37,242 bases of DNA from Sellimonas caecigallum. Its GTDB lineage: Bacteria > Bacillota > Clostridia > Lachnospirales > Lachnospiraceae. Under the pieces are notes generated by a model, which was given only the letters and a program-made list of their open reading frames with translations, made no database searches and was not told the DNA's origin. The position numbers and the translations under genes are program-made. The stretch lies in NCBI RefSeq assembly GCF_019754295.1, contig NZ_VIRV01000021.1:1-37242 (forward strand), given 5' to 3'. This document shows positions 16,766 through 25,871 of this stretch, in pieces. Numbering within the stretch: position 1 is the first letter of the stretch; each line of letters starts with the position of its first letter.

Positions 16766-19700
16766 CTATGAAGTAAAGCCGAGTTTTTTGGCATACGCAG
16801 CGATCGCTTTTTCGAAGCACTCGATCGGCGGATGCACAGTTCCTGCGCCGATCTGTCCGTATCCGGCGATCTTATGCGCGATTCCCGTATTGATTACCGG
16901 AGTGATGCCTTTCTCTACTACAAGTCTCGCATCGATTCCAAGGCAGGCTCCCTGGAAATTCCAGTTCGGGATGATAAAGTTCGGATTGCGGTCGATGGTA
17001 ATCTCCGTCATCTCTGTGCTTGTGCGCAGAGCATCCTCATATCCGCCTGCGCCGACAAATCTTGTCACAGCCGGGGCTGCGATCATTGCCATACCGCCGA
17101 CTCCTACCGTTTCTGTAATGGCGCTGTCTCCCATATCCGGACACGCATCTTCTCCGTCATATCCTGTAAAGTAAAGTCCCTGCGGCGTATTGACCGGACC
17201 TGTAAACCATTCGTCTCCCATGCCGGCGATCCGGATACCGAATTCATATCCGTTTCTGCACATCGCAGTTACGATCGTACCTCTTTCTATTGTCCTTGCT
17301 GCATCCATAACGGCTTTTCCTGTCGCCATCATGATATTCAGGAAGAACTGATCCGTATCGGAAAGGAATTTGATGACATCATAGCGATCCTTGTCATCCA
17401 TATCCATTTTTGTGATCGTCGGAGCCACTTCTTTCAAGAACGCAAGAGAAGCCGCGATATTTCTCTGATGGAATTCATCCCCCATAGCGATAGCCTTTGC
17501 GATAAGCGGATTGACATCGATGCCTCCAAGTTCCCGGATAGCTCTTCCAAGAGTTGGGCCAAGAACATCTCTCATCCAGCGAAGCCTTTCCACAACCTCT
17601 TCGGAATATGCCCCGAAACGAAGTACCTTTCCGATTCCTTCATTCATCGTACAGTACGCTTCATTTCCGTCCGTTACATTTTCCACAACAAATACTGCCA
17701 TGTTCGGAGATGTGATTCCTCCCATCGGTCCGACTGCTTTCACATGATGACACGGAATGAATCGGATCTCTCCGGACTCCAGAAGCTTGCGTGCATCTGC
17801 TTCATTATCTGCCCATTCTTCAAAAAGGACTGCTCCCACACAGGAACCCTGCATCGGATCCGGCATGTTTTCGTAGGCTACCGGCGGACCTGCATGGAGG
17901 ATCACTTTTCCTTCCCGCATCTCCGGAATCACTTCTTTTGCCCGCACGTTATCCTTGATGACCGGCTGGCTTGCCACCACTTTTGCGATGACTTCACGGT
18001 TTGCTTCATCGATGTCCAGACCATCGTAGTGTCTGAGGAAATTCAGGGTCTTGATAAGTTCCACATTTCCTCCTGCCGGCGGCATCCAGTCATACTGCAC
18101 GACTTCGCAGCCAAACTGTTCTGCCACTTCTGCAAAGCTTTTCAGTCCGAGATTGATGATCTTCGGCTTCTCGGACAGCATCTGGAGCAGCTTTTCGGAT
18201 GCCTTTTGCGGAACAACATCAGATGTCTGTCTTGGACGGATCTCCTTTTCCGGTTCGTCAAAATCGAGTCCGATAGCCTGAATCGCTGTGCGAACGGCAA
18301 GTTTATTTGTCTCGCAGACGATAACGCCCGCTTCTTTCAGCTTGTTTACCGCCTCGTCATATCCCTGATAATCTCTTCTTGTCCCGCATACTGTGGAGAC
18401 GAAGAATACTTTCCTTCCCTCTGCTTCTGCCTTTTTCTGGAGCTCTTTGATCGTCGGGAGAAGTGCTCCTGCCATATCTTCGTGGGAACCGTATCCAAGC
18501 ATGATATCGAAAAGGATCACACCTGTAGATTCATCATCTACCGCCTCCTGCATACATTCGATCCGTTTTGCAGGATCGATCATTGGATGCGGTTTGCCCT
18601 GTGTATACACGTCATCTCCAAGATCTACCACAATGTGCCCGTCTGTCTTCAACATGAATCCTTCCGCTTTTTCCGGCGGAATGGCAAGCTTTAACGCATC
18701 TTTGATAAGCATTGCGGCTTCCCCTGCAAGTGTTCCTCCGGAATAGTATGCCTTGATCGTCTTCTTGGCATCAGCCGGATAAAATTCGGATCTGTCTGTA
18801 TGAACTTCCCCTTCTTCCGCTTTTGTGCCTCGCACAAGGCTTACTGCCAGACGTGCCGCCTCGTCGAGAGTATATGTATGATAGAAGTTTTCTTCATGAT
18901 ATTCCGGCTTTTCTCCCAGGAAAAGAGTGATAACCGGTTTTTTGCAGACGCTCAGTCTTGCAGAGATTTTTTCCCTCACTTCTTTTGCCGGTGGTTTGGA
19001 AATCACGATCAGTACTTTGACAGTGTCGTCATCTTCCATCGCGTCGATCATATCCATCATGGTAATGCCTCCTACCTCTGTGGACAGATCTCTTCCGCCT
19101 GTACCGATGGCGTTTTTAACTCCTTCTCCGAGACGGTCAATGATCGTAGTAAGCTCCTGAATTCCGGTTCCGGAAGCTCCGATGATCCCGATCGCCCCCG
19201 GTGTCACACTGTTTGTGAATGCCACCGGCACTCCCTGGATGATGCCTGTACCGCAGTCCGGTCCCATGACAGCAAGACCCTTCTCATGTGCTTTTTCTTT
19301 TAACTTCTTCTCATCTTCAATCGTCACATTATCGCTGAACATGAAGACATTCATTCCTTCGTCCAGCGCCCGGTCTGCTTCCAGAGCTGCATAGGCTCCC
19401 GGGATAGAGATCACAGCCAGATTGGCATCCGGAAGTTTCTTCAGAGCCTTATCCCATGATTTCACACTTTCGGCCCCTTTTTTCCCTTCGCTGGATGCGG
19501 ACTGCTTTTTAAAGAATTCGTCTATCTCCTTCATGATCGTATCCAGAAGGCTGTCATCGTCAATGTCCGCAACAACTACCATATCGTTTGCTGTGGACGC
19601 CATCAATTCTTCCGTATCCAGGCCGCTCTGTTTGAAAATATCTTTGTTGGCCGGCGTCGCCATCATGATAGATACTTTCTTTACTCCTTCTATCGTAGAA

Positions 19701-19771
19701 ATCTGATTCGTCAAAAGCATAAGCACGACAGAATCATGATAACTGCCTTTTTTTACTACTGTTTTTAACAT
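16766..19771 (-). CDS. allFG: Fused oxamate carbamoyltransferase subunits AllF-AllG (FdrA + YlbE/DUF1116)
   Basis: A 1001-aa protein covering what are two genes in E. coli. Residues 1-~512 are FdrA-like: a CoA-synthetase-like fold with PGAIGIIGASGTGIQELTTI (about 191-210), IGTGGRDLSTEVGG (222-235) and DIMLGYGSHEDMAG (422-435). A linker rich in charged residues (about 505-532) leads to a DUF1116 domain from ~533 to the end, with PCHHVKAVGPMGGITSPNM and GDEWFTGPVNTPQG. FdrA/YlbE/YlbF were recently identified as the three subunits that phosphorolyse oxalurate to oxamate and carbamoyl phosphate. The third subunit, AllH, is encoded 9 kb away at 28893. AAGGAG precedes ATG 19771 by 10 nt. The frame has no break, so the fusion is real in this sequence. 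Confidence 0.92.
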   Translation of the reverse strand: MLKTVVKKGSYHDSVVLMLLTNQISTIEGVKKVSIMMATPANKDIFKQSGLDTEELMASTANDMVVVADIDDDSLLDTIMKEIDEFFKKQSASSEGKKGAESVKSWDKALKKLPDANLAVISIPGAYAALEADRALDEGMNVFMFSDNVTIEDEKKLKEKAHEKGLAVMGPDCGTGIIQGVPVAFTNSVTPGAIGIIGASGTGIQELTTIIDRLGEGVKNAIGTGGRDLSTEVGGITMMDMIDAMEDDDTVKVLIVISKPPAKEVREKISARLSVCKKPVITLFLGEKPEYHEENFYHTYTLDEAARLAVSLVRGTKAEEGEVHTDRSEFYPADAKKTIKAYYSGGTLAGEAAMLIKDALKLAIPPEKAEGFMLKTDGHIVVDLGDDVYTQGKPHPMIDPAKRIECMQEAVDDESTGVILFDIMLGYGSHEDMAGALLPTIKELQKKAEAEGRKVFFVSTVCGTRRDYQGYDEAVNKLKEAGVIVCETNKLAVRTAIQAIGLDFDEPEKEIRPRQTSDVVPQKASEKLLQMLSEKPKIINLGLKSFAEVAEQFGCEVVQYDWMPPAGGNVELIKTLNFLRHYDGLDIDEANREVIAKVVASQPVIKDNVRAKEVIPEMREGKVILHAGPPVAYENMPDPMQGSCVGAVLFEEWADNEADARKLLESGEIRFIPCHHVKAVGPMGGITSPNMAVFVVENVTDGNEAYCTMNEGIGKVLRFGAYSEEVVERLRWMRDVLGPTLGRAIRELGGIDVNPLIAKAIAMGDEFHQRNIAASLAFLKEVAPTITKMDMDDKDRYDVIKFLSDTDQFFLNIMMATGKAVMDAARTIERGTIVTAMCRNGYEFGIRIAGMGDEWFTGPVNTPQGLYFTGYDGEDACPDMGDSAITETVGVGGMAMIAAPAVTRFVGAGGYEDALRTSTEMTEITIDRNPNFIIPNWNFQGACLGIDARLVVEKGITPVINTGIAHKIAGYGQIGAGTVHPPIECFEKAIAAYAKKLGFTS

Positions 19772-19789
19772 CTTTTATTCTCTCCTTCA

Positions 19790-20842
19790 CTATTCGGCAA
19801 ATCTGTTTTTGTGGTCATATCTGTTGTAATGGATATCGTCGCTGATGAGATACTCGTAAATGGAATCCACGATCTCGATTCCTCCGTCCTCATAGGCTTT
19901 CTCTTTTCTCATGACAGCGCGTTCTCCCGGATAGTACACTTTGTCATATCCGTCGGCCGTCGGCATCGCGTTAAGCTCATCACATGTCTCAGACATGTTT
20001 TTCTTAAACTGCTCAAGTCCGCAGAACCGGTTCGGATCCATCACGATGTGCATCTGTCCAAGCTCTCTTCCCTTGGAGCAATCATGATACATAGAGCTTA
20101 CATGTTTTCCAAACGGCACTCCCATAAGGATTCCTGAGAAAACATCCACCATCATCATCAGCCCGTACCCTTTTGCTCCTGCGATCGGAAGCAGGGCGTT
20201 TACGAGATTCGGATCTGTGACAGGATTCCCTTTTTCGTCTACTGCCCATGTATCCGGGATTGATTCTCCTCTGGATCTCTTGTCCAATATTTTCCCCCAA
20301 GCCTGAACCGTCGTAGCCATATCAAACACAACTTTTCTGCCATCTGCTGTCGGCGCAGCAAATGAAATCGGGTTTGTTCCGTAATATGGTTCTGTCCCTC
20401 CCGGAGGCACTGCCATCGGATCGGACTGGCAGAAGGAAATCGCCACAAGATCCTGATCTGCCGCCATCTCAGTATAATATCCAATGGATCCGCTGTGAGA
20501 GATATTTCTCATTCCCACTACTGCGATGCCGTTCTCTTTCGCCATTTCGATGGCCTTCTCCATCGCTTTCTTGGCAGCCACATATCCGCATCCATTGTCT
20601 CCTTCAAAGACTCCAGAGCATGGACCAGTCTTTTTAAACTCAAAATGCGGATCTGTTGTGATACCCCCTTTTGCGATTCTCTCACTGTAATATTCCACTC
20701 TTACCGCTCCGTGAGAATGATATCCTCTTTCATCTGACCATGTCAAAATCTCTGCTGTGATATCTGCGTGTTCGTCTTTCAGACCCGCCCTCATCAGTTT
20801 CTTTTTCATCAAGCCTTTAAGTTCTTCTCTTGAAAGCCTCAT
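19790..20842 (-). CDS. allD: Ureidoglycolate dehydrogenase (Ldh_2 family)
   Basis: NAD-linked oxidation of (S)-ureidoglycolate to oxalurate. The 350-aa protein belongs to the malate/L-sulfolactate dehydrogenase (type 2) family: RNISHSGSIGYYTEMAA holds the catalytic His, followed by DPMAVPPGGTEPYYGTNPIS and FDMATTVQAWGKI. The frame is open upstream to 20893, but the start at 20842 (MRLSREELKGL) aligns with the family N-terminus and has AGAGAGG 9 nt upstream. It is first in the six-gene operon, 18 nt before allFG, so product oxalurate passes to the next enzyme. Confidence 0.92.
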   Translation of the reverse strand: MRLSREELKGLMKKKLMRAGLKDEHADITAEILTWSDERGYHSHGAVRVEYYSERIAKGGITTDPHFEFKKTGPCSGVFEGDNGCGYVAAKKAMEKAIEMAKENGIAVVGMRNISHSGSIGYYTEMAADQDLVAISFCQSDPMAVPPGGTEPYYGTNPISFAAPTADGRKVVFDMATTVQAWGKILDKRSRGESIPDTWAVDEKGNPVTDPNLVNALLPIAGAKGYGLMMMVDVFSGILMGVPFGKHVSSMYHDCSKGRELGQMHIVMDPNRFCGLEQFKKNMSETCDELNAMPTADGYDKVYYPGERAVMRKEKAYEDGGIEIVDSIYEYLISDDIHYNRYDHKNRFAE

Positions 20843-20902
20843 TACCATAATCCTCTCTTTCATTGATTTTATCCTGTCTCCAGGCAACGTCACTATGATA
20901 AT

Positions 20903-20931
20903 ATTATTGCAATCAATGAACTTTTTTTCAA
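20903..20931 (-). promoter_or_regulatory. Predicted promoter of the allD operon
   Basis: On the minus strand TTGAAA (20926-20931), 17 bp, AATAAT (20903-20908) preceded by TGC, an extended -10. A TTTTTATC-type box is upstream (20959-20970, plus-strand TTTTTTATCTA), together with TAGACAAAATGTCTGA, a short inverted repeat. Confidence 0.5.
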
Positions 20932-21032
20932 TTGTTTTTTTAGATATATCGAAAACAGCTTTTTTATCTAACCTCAGACATTTTGTCTATTTTTTCACGT
21001 AATTGTCTATAAGAACATGATTTCCTATAGAT

Positions 21033-21079
21033 AAAAAAACCAGCCCGTCAGTCTGCACAACCAATTCCTGACGAGCCGG
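21033..21079 (-). terminator. Terminator after allE
   Basis: On the minus strand CCGGCTCGTCAG pairs with CTGACGGGCTGG (two mismatches) with a 16-base loop, then seven T. It lies 65 bases after the allE stop. The sequence that follows, 20843-21032, is the allD promoter region and contains no gene I can support. Confidence 0.8.
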
Positions 21080-21143
21080 CTTTTCCAAAACACATCTATA
21101 GTATCCGGAAGAATAAATCACATGCTGCAATCAATATCGTGCC

Positions 21144-21932
21144 TTAAAGCTGCACATCTCTGTTACAGTCTTTTGAGTAGATATATGTAACTTCCTCATC
21201 TTTGCCTACGCCGTAGCATGCCTGCGGGCAGTATGCCTGCATAAACACGTAGTCGCCTTTCTGAAGCGGTACCCAATCGTCTCCGATACGGTACATTGCT
21301 TTTCCGGAAAGGAAATACATGCCGTGCTGCTGTACATGTGTCTCAATGTAACCATGAGACGCTCCCATCTTAAATTTCAGGATGTGGAAGTTCATGTCAA
21401 ATCCGAAATCTCCTGCTGCCGGAAGGAAATCTTTGATGTGGCAGTTTTCCATTCCTTCATATGGAATCCACGGAAGATCATTGTCATTTCCCACGACTGT
21501 GTGGGCAGCATATCCTTCCACTGCTTCGTATCTGCGTTTGTATGCAAAAAGAGTCGCATCTTCTGTTCCTGCATTTTCAAATGCTACCGTGTTGCTTACC
21601 GGTGAATAAATATATCCGCCTTTTGTGAGTGTCGTTTCCTGATCTGCATTCTTTACTTTCACGCTTCCTTCTACCACGTAGATAAAGCTTTCCAATCCTT
21701 CGCCGCCAAATGCAGGATTGTTTCCGCCTTCATGTACTGTGATGAGATAATCTGCAAAAGAAGCTCCCATCGCAGGTGAGCCAAGGATCGTCACATCGCA
21801 GTTCGTGTAGCCCGGAATAGCGTTTTTCACGATTCCGTCCGGCTCGATCACCACATAGCTTCCCATCTTAACGATAGATCTTGTATTCAGTAATTCTTCG
21901 CGATATCCTGTCTGTCCGTTTAAATAACTCAT
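21144..21932 (-). CDS. allE: (S)-ureidoglycine aminohydrolase (bicupin)
   Basis: Converts ureidoglycine to (S)-ureidoglycolate and NH3. The 262-aa protein has two cupin halves. The second holds the metal-site pattern HGYIETHVQQHGMYFLSGKAMY, read in part as ETHVQQHGMYFLSG, and GDYVFMQAYCPQACYG; the first shows SFIYVVEGSVKVKN. Length and layout match YlbA/AllE of E. coli. It stands alone, with its own promoter and terminator, upstream of the allD operon. ATG 21932 follows GAGG at a normal distance. Confidence 0.95.
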   Translation of the reverse strand: MSYLNGQTGYREELLNTRSIVKMGSYVVIEPDGIVKNAIPGYTNCDVTILGSPAMGASFADYLITVHEGGNNPAFGGEGLESFIYVVEGSVKVKNADQETTLTKGGYIYSPVSNTVAFENAGTEDATLFAYKRRYEAVEGYAAHTVVGNDNDLPWIPYEGMENCHIKDFLPAAGDFGFDMNFHILKFKMGASHGYIETHVQQHGMYFLSGKAMYRIGDDWVPLQKGDYVFMQAYCPQACYGVGKDEEVTYIYSKDCNRDVQL

Positions 21933-21999
21933 TTCAAATCCTCGCTTTCATTTTACCTTATTTACCAAACGGTTTTCCGTCAGTTGTTTTTATAATATC

Positions 22000-22048
22000 A
22001 TTATTGCAGGAATTGTCCGATGATGCAATCGTAATATCAGATAAAAAC
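22000..22048 (-). promoter_or_regulatory. Predicted allE promoter and adjacent GATAAAAA box
   Basis: On the minus strand TTGCAT (22023-22028), 17 bp, AATAAT (22000-22005), again preceded by TGC. Immediately upstream, 22038-22048 reads CAGATAAAAAC on the plus strand; a facing copy TTTTTTATCCA is at 22055-22065, making an inverted pair between allE and the divergent esterase gene. Confidence 0.5.
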
Positions 22049-22108
22049 TCTCTGTTTTTTTATCCACTTTTTCACTTTTGTCAATATTTTAACAATTGTA
22101 TTTTATGT

Positions 22109-22114
22109 TATAAT
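22109..22114 (+). promoter_or_regulatory. Predicted -10 of the esterase gene
   Basis: A perfect TATAAT lies 45 bases upstream of the start codon; no convincing -35 is seen at 16-18 bp. A small CGGC-TTTTT-GCCG hairpin lies in the leader. Confidence 0.45.
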
Positions 22115-22159
22115 GTACTTACGGCTTTTTGCCGCAATTTGCAGACAAAGGAGAACCTC

Positions 22160-23011
22160 ATGTTTACAGAAAGAGAAATTCATCTTGATACATCTGCTTT
22201 TCCAAAAAAAGCAGTTATTTATGAAAATCCAGATATTCCGCCAAAGGCCTGTCTTTTGTATTTCCACGGAGGAGGGCTTTTATACGGTACAAAAAAAGAT
22301 CTCCCTTCGCTCCATCTCGAGCTGCTGACATCTGCCGGTTACCTTATCGTGTCCTACGATTATCCGCTGGCTCCGGCAGCCAAGCTGGAGACCATTGTCG
22401 CTGATGTAGAAGCCTCCATCCGGCATTACACAGAACAGCCGTCTCTCTACTATCGGAAGCCACTCCCATATTTTCTCTGGGGCCGTTCCGCCGGGGCTTA
22501 TCTGTGTCTTCTGGCCGCAGCAAAAAACGCTTTTCCTACTCCTCCGAAAGGCATTCTTTCCTTTTACGGATATGGGTTCCTCTGTGACGACTGGTTCTGC
22601 ACGCCGAGTCCTTATTACTGTACTCTACCGGAAGTTCCTTCTTCCTGCCTGGATGCCATAAAAGACGAGATCATCACAGAGGGGGATCTGAATACCCGCT
22701 ATAGTCTCTACGTATACGCAAGGCAATCCGGACAGTGGAAGTCACTGATCTACGAAGGCCGTGACAAAACATTCTATCTCGACTACTCTCTGCGCACCTG
22801 CGACCGCCTTCCGTGCCCGCTCTTCTGCGCACACAGTACGGGCGACACCGATGTCCCTTATGCCGAATTCCTGGAACTTTGCAGGAAATACCGTGCACAA
22901 CGTTTCGTCGTCTCCCGTTCTCTCCATGATTTCGATCGGGATGAATCGGATCCGGCTGCCCGAAAACTTCTGGAATCAACTATATCCTTTATGGAACAGA
23001 GCCTGCAGTAA
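22160..23011 (+). CDS. Alpha/beta hydrolase (esterase/lipase family)
   Basis: Predicted soluble hydrolase of 283 aa, related to the hormone-sensitive-lipase-like alpha/beta hydrolases. YFHGGGLLYG forms the oxyanion hole, GRSAGAYL the nucleophile Ser, HSTGDTDVPY likely the acid and SLHDFDRDES the His. The start at 22160 is set by AAGGAG 7 nt upstream; the frame extends further up (to 21881) but overlaps the allE start. It is the only plus-strand gene between allE and the allantoinase operon. Substrate unknown; a role in ureide or drug ester hydrolysis would be guesswork. Confidence 0.9.
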   Translation: MFTEREIHLDTSAFPKKAVIYENPDIPPKACLLYFHGGGLLYGTKKDLPSLHLELLTSAGYLIVSYDYPLAPAAKLETIVADVEASIRHYTEQPSLYYRKPLPYFLWGRSAGAYLCLLAAAKNAFPTPPKGILSFYGYGFLCDDWFCTPSPYYCTLPEVPSSCLDAIKDEIITEGDLNTRYSLYVYARQSGQWKSLIYEGRDKTFYLDYSLRTCDRLPCPLFCAHSTGDTDVPYAEFLELCRKYRAQRFVVSRSLHDFDRDESDPAARKLLESTISFMEQSLQ

Positions 23012-23034
23012 AACACTGCCGGCTCTGTTTTTTT
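22995..23034 (+). terminator. Terminator of the esterase gene, overlapping its last codons
   Basis: AACAGAGCC pairs with GGCTCTGTT (9 bp) across a 17-base loop, followed by seven T. The left arm and stop codon lie inside the hairpin. It also sits just past the convergent permease stop at 23042. Confidence 0.8.
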
Positions 23035-23041
23035 ACAATAT

Positions 23042-24418
23042 TTATTTTGCGTCCCGTTCCTCGAAAATCGTTCCGGTGCGGAATGCTTTGGAACTCTTCA
23101 TATATTTCATCAGCAGGTAGTAAGCCACGCCTGACGGGATCAGACTGATATACCAGGACAGCTGCACCTGGATGAGGGAGCATATGGAGCCAAATATGAT
23201 GGCAATAACTGCCGCCCAGTTAACCCCTTTGAACACGCCGCTCTTATCATACAGACGGTTGACGTCCAGCTTTTTCTTCCGGAGAATGTAGTAATCCACT
23301 GCCATGACTGCGAAGATCGGTCCAAGGAATGCCGAATAAAACTGTGTGAAAAGATTCAGTCCTGCTGCGGATTCGTCTGTGACAAGCTTCCAAGGCATAC
23401 AACAGATGGACAGAACACCTACGATGACCGTAGACAGTTTCCATTTCACATGGAACGCTTCCATCAGCACATAAGCCGGCGGCACGATATTGTTCAGTAC
23501 GTTGGTCGTAACCTGAGCAAATGCGATAAACAAAAGCGTCACGACTGTCAGGAATTTGCTTCCCATCGTCGTGGAGAATACAACGACTGGATCACTGTTT
23601 CCTGTAGCTGCTGTCACGAGAAGACCAATCAGCCCCATGAACAGTGTGACAGGAAGAATGGCGATCGTGTAAATACTTCCGGTAAACACCGGTCCGACAT
23701 TCTCTTTCACATTTCGTGAATAGTCAGATGCATTAATGATCATGGTTGAGTAAATGCCAAGGAACGACGTGGTTGCTGCCCAGAACGGCATTCCCCATGT
23801 CCCCTTGATTCCCGAAAATACGTCGTCGATCTCCGTGGAGAACTGTGTTCTTACTACATACAGCATATATATAAGGATGGCGATGATGAAAATACAGGAG
23901 ATGTTTTCCATCCATTTGATCCCCTCAAATCCATTGATAGCAAGCGCCACCTGAAGGGCAGTAAACAGGATGTAGACAACCGGCAGATTGTCAAACCCAA
24001 ACAGGATTTTAAAACAGCTGTTGATAGCCCCTGCACCTACCCAGCTCTGGAAGCCGAACCAGATGATAGCCGGTACCCCTCTTAAAAGCCCCGGAACTTT
24101 GATTCCCGCTGTTCCAAAGCTGCTTCTGAGCTGTACGGTAAACGGAATCCCGTATTTATGTCCGCAGTTTCCGATGACAACGAGAGCCACCGCGATGACC
24201 AGACAGCCGATAATCATAGCCAGGATCGCCTGTGATACTGTCAGTACTCCGATAAGTCCTGCACCCATGGAAAATGTACCGATAGATACACATCCTCCCA
24301 TGAAGCTGGCCGCATAGGACACCGGCCCCATGATCCGTTTTTTGGTCGGCTGCAGATCCGGATCTACATTCCTGGCAAGTTCCGGATTCAGATTTTTATT
24401 CTCAACTAAATTACTCAT
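23042..24418 (-). CDS. NCS1-family permease, probable allantoin transporter
   Basis: Membrane protein of 458 aa with about 12 helices. NCS1 (nucleobase-cation-symport-1) features are QLRSSFGTAGIKVPGLLRGV and IIWFGFQSWVGAGAIN in its first third and INASDYSRNVKENVG in the middle. The family carries purines, cytosine, hydantoins and allantoin. It is the third gene of an operon with allB (28 nt gap), so allantoin is the most likely substrate; a hydantoin or purine base is the alternative. GGAGAAC precedes ATG 24418. Confidence 0.9.
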   Translation of the reverse strand: MSNLVENKNLNPELARNVDPDLQPTKKRIMGPVSYAASFMGGCVSIGTFSMGAGLIGVLTVSQAILAMIIGCLVIAVALVVIGNCGHKYGIPFTVQLRSSFGTAGIKVPGLLRGVPAIIWFGFQSWVGAGAINSCFKILFGFDNLPVVYILFTALQVALAINGFEGIKWMENISCIFIIAILIYMLYVVRTQFSTEIDDVFSGIKGTWGMPFWAATTSFLGIYSTMIINASDYSRNVKENVGPVFTGSIYTIAILPVTLFMGLIGLLVTAATGNSDPVVVFSTTMGSKFLTVVTLLFIAFAQVTTNVLNNIVPPAYVLMEAFHVKWKLSTVIVGVLSICCMPWKLVTDESAAGLNLFTQFYSAFLGPIFAVMAVDYYILRKKKLDVNRLYDKSGVFKGVNWAAVIAIIFGSICSLIQVQLSWYISLIPSGVAYYLLMKYMKSSKAFRTGTIFEERDAK

Positions 24419-24446
24419 ATGTTCTCCTTTCCATGTTTCCAGTAGA

Positions 24447-25820
24447 TCAGTCTAATCTTCTGACAAGCTCTCCTACCCCTTTTTCCGCTGTGATCTTTCC
24501 ATCTTCCGCCACAATATGCCCCCGAATGATGGTGCATACCGGAAGACCTTTTCCTTTCATTCCGACAAATGCTGAGATTTTATTAACATAAAGAAGGGAA
24601 TCTTCTGTGATCTCCCATTCTTTTTCCGGATCCACGATCAAAAGATCCGCATCAAATCCTGGCTGGATATCTCCTTTTTTGCCGTAGATGCCAAACGCCT
24701 TGGCCGGATTTTTGGCTGTCGCCCTGGCAATCGCCGTCGGACATACATTTCGTTTTACGCAGCCTTCGTAGAAAGCGATCTGGAAAGAATTCTGGATGCC
24801 GCTTATGCCTCCCCACACTTCAAATACATTCGTAATCTTTTTGCCAAGGATCTCGTTGTATTTTTCATCGTAGGAACATGGAGAGTGGTCGCTGGCGATG
24901 CCGCTGAATGTACCGTCTTCCACATAAGACCAGAGCCGATCTACTTCTTCCTGACTCCGAAGAGGCGGCGCACACTTAAAGAGCGGTCCGTTCTTTATCA
25001 CATCCTGATCCGTCAGGCTTAAATAATGGGCGCATGTCTCCGCCGTGATATCGTAACCCTCCTGCTGTGCCTCCTTGATCTTCTGCGCCACATCCGGACT
25101 GCTGACATGGCAGATATGGGCTTTGCACCCTGTCGCTTTTGCGATCTCGATGATATCAACAGTGGCCAGCATCTCAGCGATGACCGGTCTGGAATCCAAA
25201 AATCCCTGCCAATCCAGACGTCCTTCTCTCATCATCCGCTGTTCCTGCCATTTGATAGTGGAAAAATCTTCACAGTGGAATCCTGCACGTCCTCCAAACT
25301 CTTTGATGATCTGCATAGCCTCATACGCCTGTCCATAATTTAAAGAACTATAGTCCGGGGACACCGGTCCTATGAAGGATTTAAAAGCCACACAGCCTTT
25401 ATCATGAAGTCCTTTAAGGTCTCCCAGATTGTCCGGTATCAGACCTCCCCAGAAACAGTAGTCAACATAGGCGTTCGGCCCGACGATCTCATGTTTGCGA
25501 TCAAAAAGCTCTGCGTTTGTCATGGCAGGTTCATTCTGGAGCGGCATGTCGATGATGGTCGTATATCCCCCGACAGCCGCTGCAGCTGTACCATGCGCGT
25601 AGTCTTCCCGCCATTCATATCCCGGATCATTTAAGTGTGCGTGTGTATCAATGGCACCCGGAAATACATATTTCCCGTCCGCATCCACCGTCTTTTGGGC
25701 CTGTGCATCCACTCCCGGAGCCAGAATGGCTGCGATTCGTCCATCTTTTACTGCCACTGTACCCTCGTATACTCTTTCTGCTGTCACGATTTTTCCGTTT
25801 TTTACCAACAAATCATACAT
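24447..25820 (-). CDS. allB: Allantoinase
   Basis: Opens the allantoin ring to allantoate. The 457-aa amidohydrolase has the binuclear metal set: DTHAHLNDPG (about 58-67), the carboxylated-Lys region VAFKSFIG, GFHCED, HICHVSSPD and ASDHSPC. N- and C-terminal beta-sandwich strands (MYDLLVKNGKIVT and ADLLIVDPEKEW) are typical of cyclic amidohydrolases. Its length matches E. coli AllB (453 aa). It lies between an internally deleted paralogue and an NCS1 permease. Hydantoinase activity is possible in this family, but the allC/allD/allE context favours allantoin. Confidence 0.94.
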   Translation of the reverse strand: MYDLLVKNGKIVTAERVYEGTVAVKDGRIAAILAPGVDAQAQKTVDADGKYVFPGAIDTHAHLNDPGYEWREDYAHGTAAAAVGGYTTIIDMPLQNEPAMTNAELFDRKHEIVGPNAYVDYCFWGGLIPDNLGDLKGLHDKGCVAFKSFIGPVSPDYSSLNYGQAYEAMQIIKEFGGRAGFHCEDFSTIKWQEQRMMREGRLDWQGFLDSRPVIAEMLATVDIIEIAKATGCKAHICHVSSPDVAQKIKEAQQEGYDITAETCAHYLSLTDQDVIKNGPLFKCAPPLRSQEEVDRLWSYVEDGTFSGIASDHSPCSYDEKYNEILGKKITNVFEVWGGISGIQNSFQIAFYEGCVKRNVCPTAIARATAKNPAKAFGIYGKKGDIQPGFDADLLIVDPEKEWEITEDSLLYVNKISAFVGMKGKGLPVCTIIRGHIVAEDGKITAEKGVGELVRRLD

Positions 25821-25871
25821 ATTCTCAAATCCTTTCCTAAATCTGATATCTGTTTATCGGCGCTTCTCCTT

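Noticed and set aside
16832-18694. 620-aa plus-strand frame
   Set aside because: Antisense shadow of the AllF-AllG fusion, with the same odd composition; no family resemblance.
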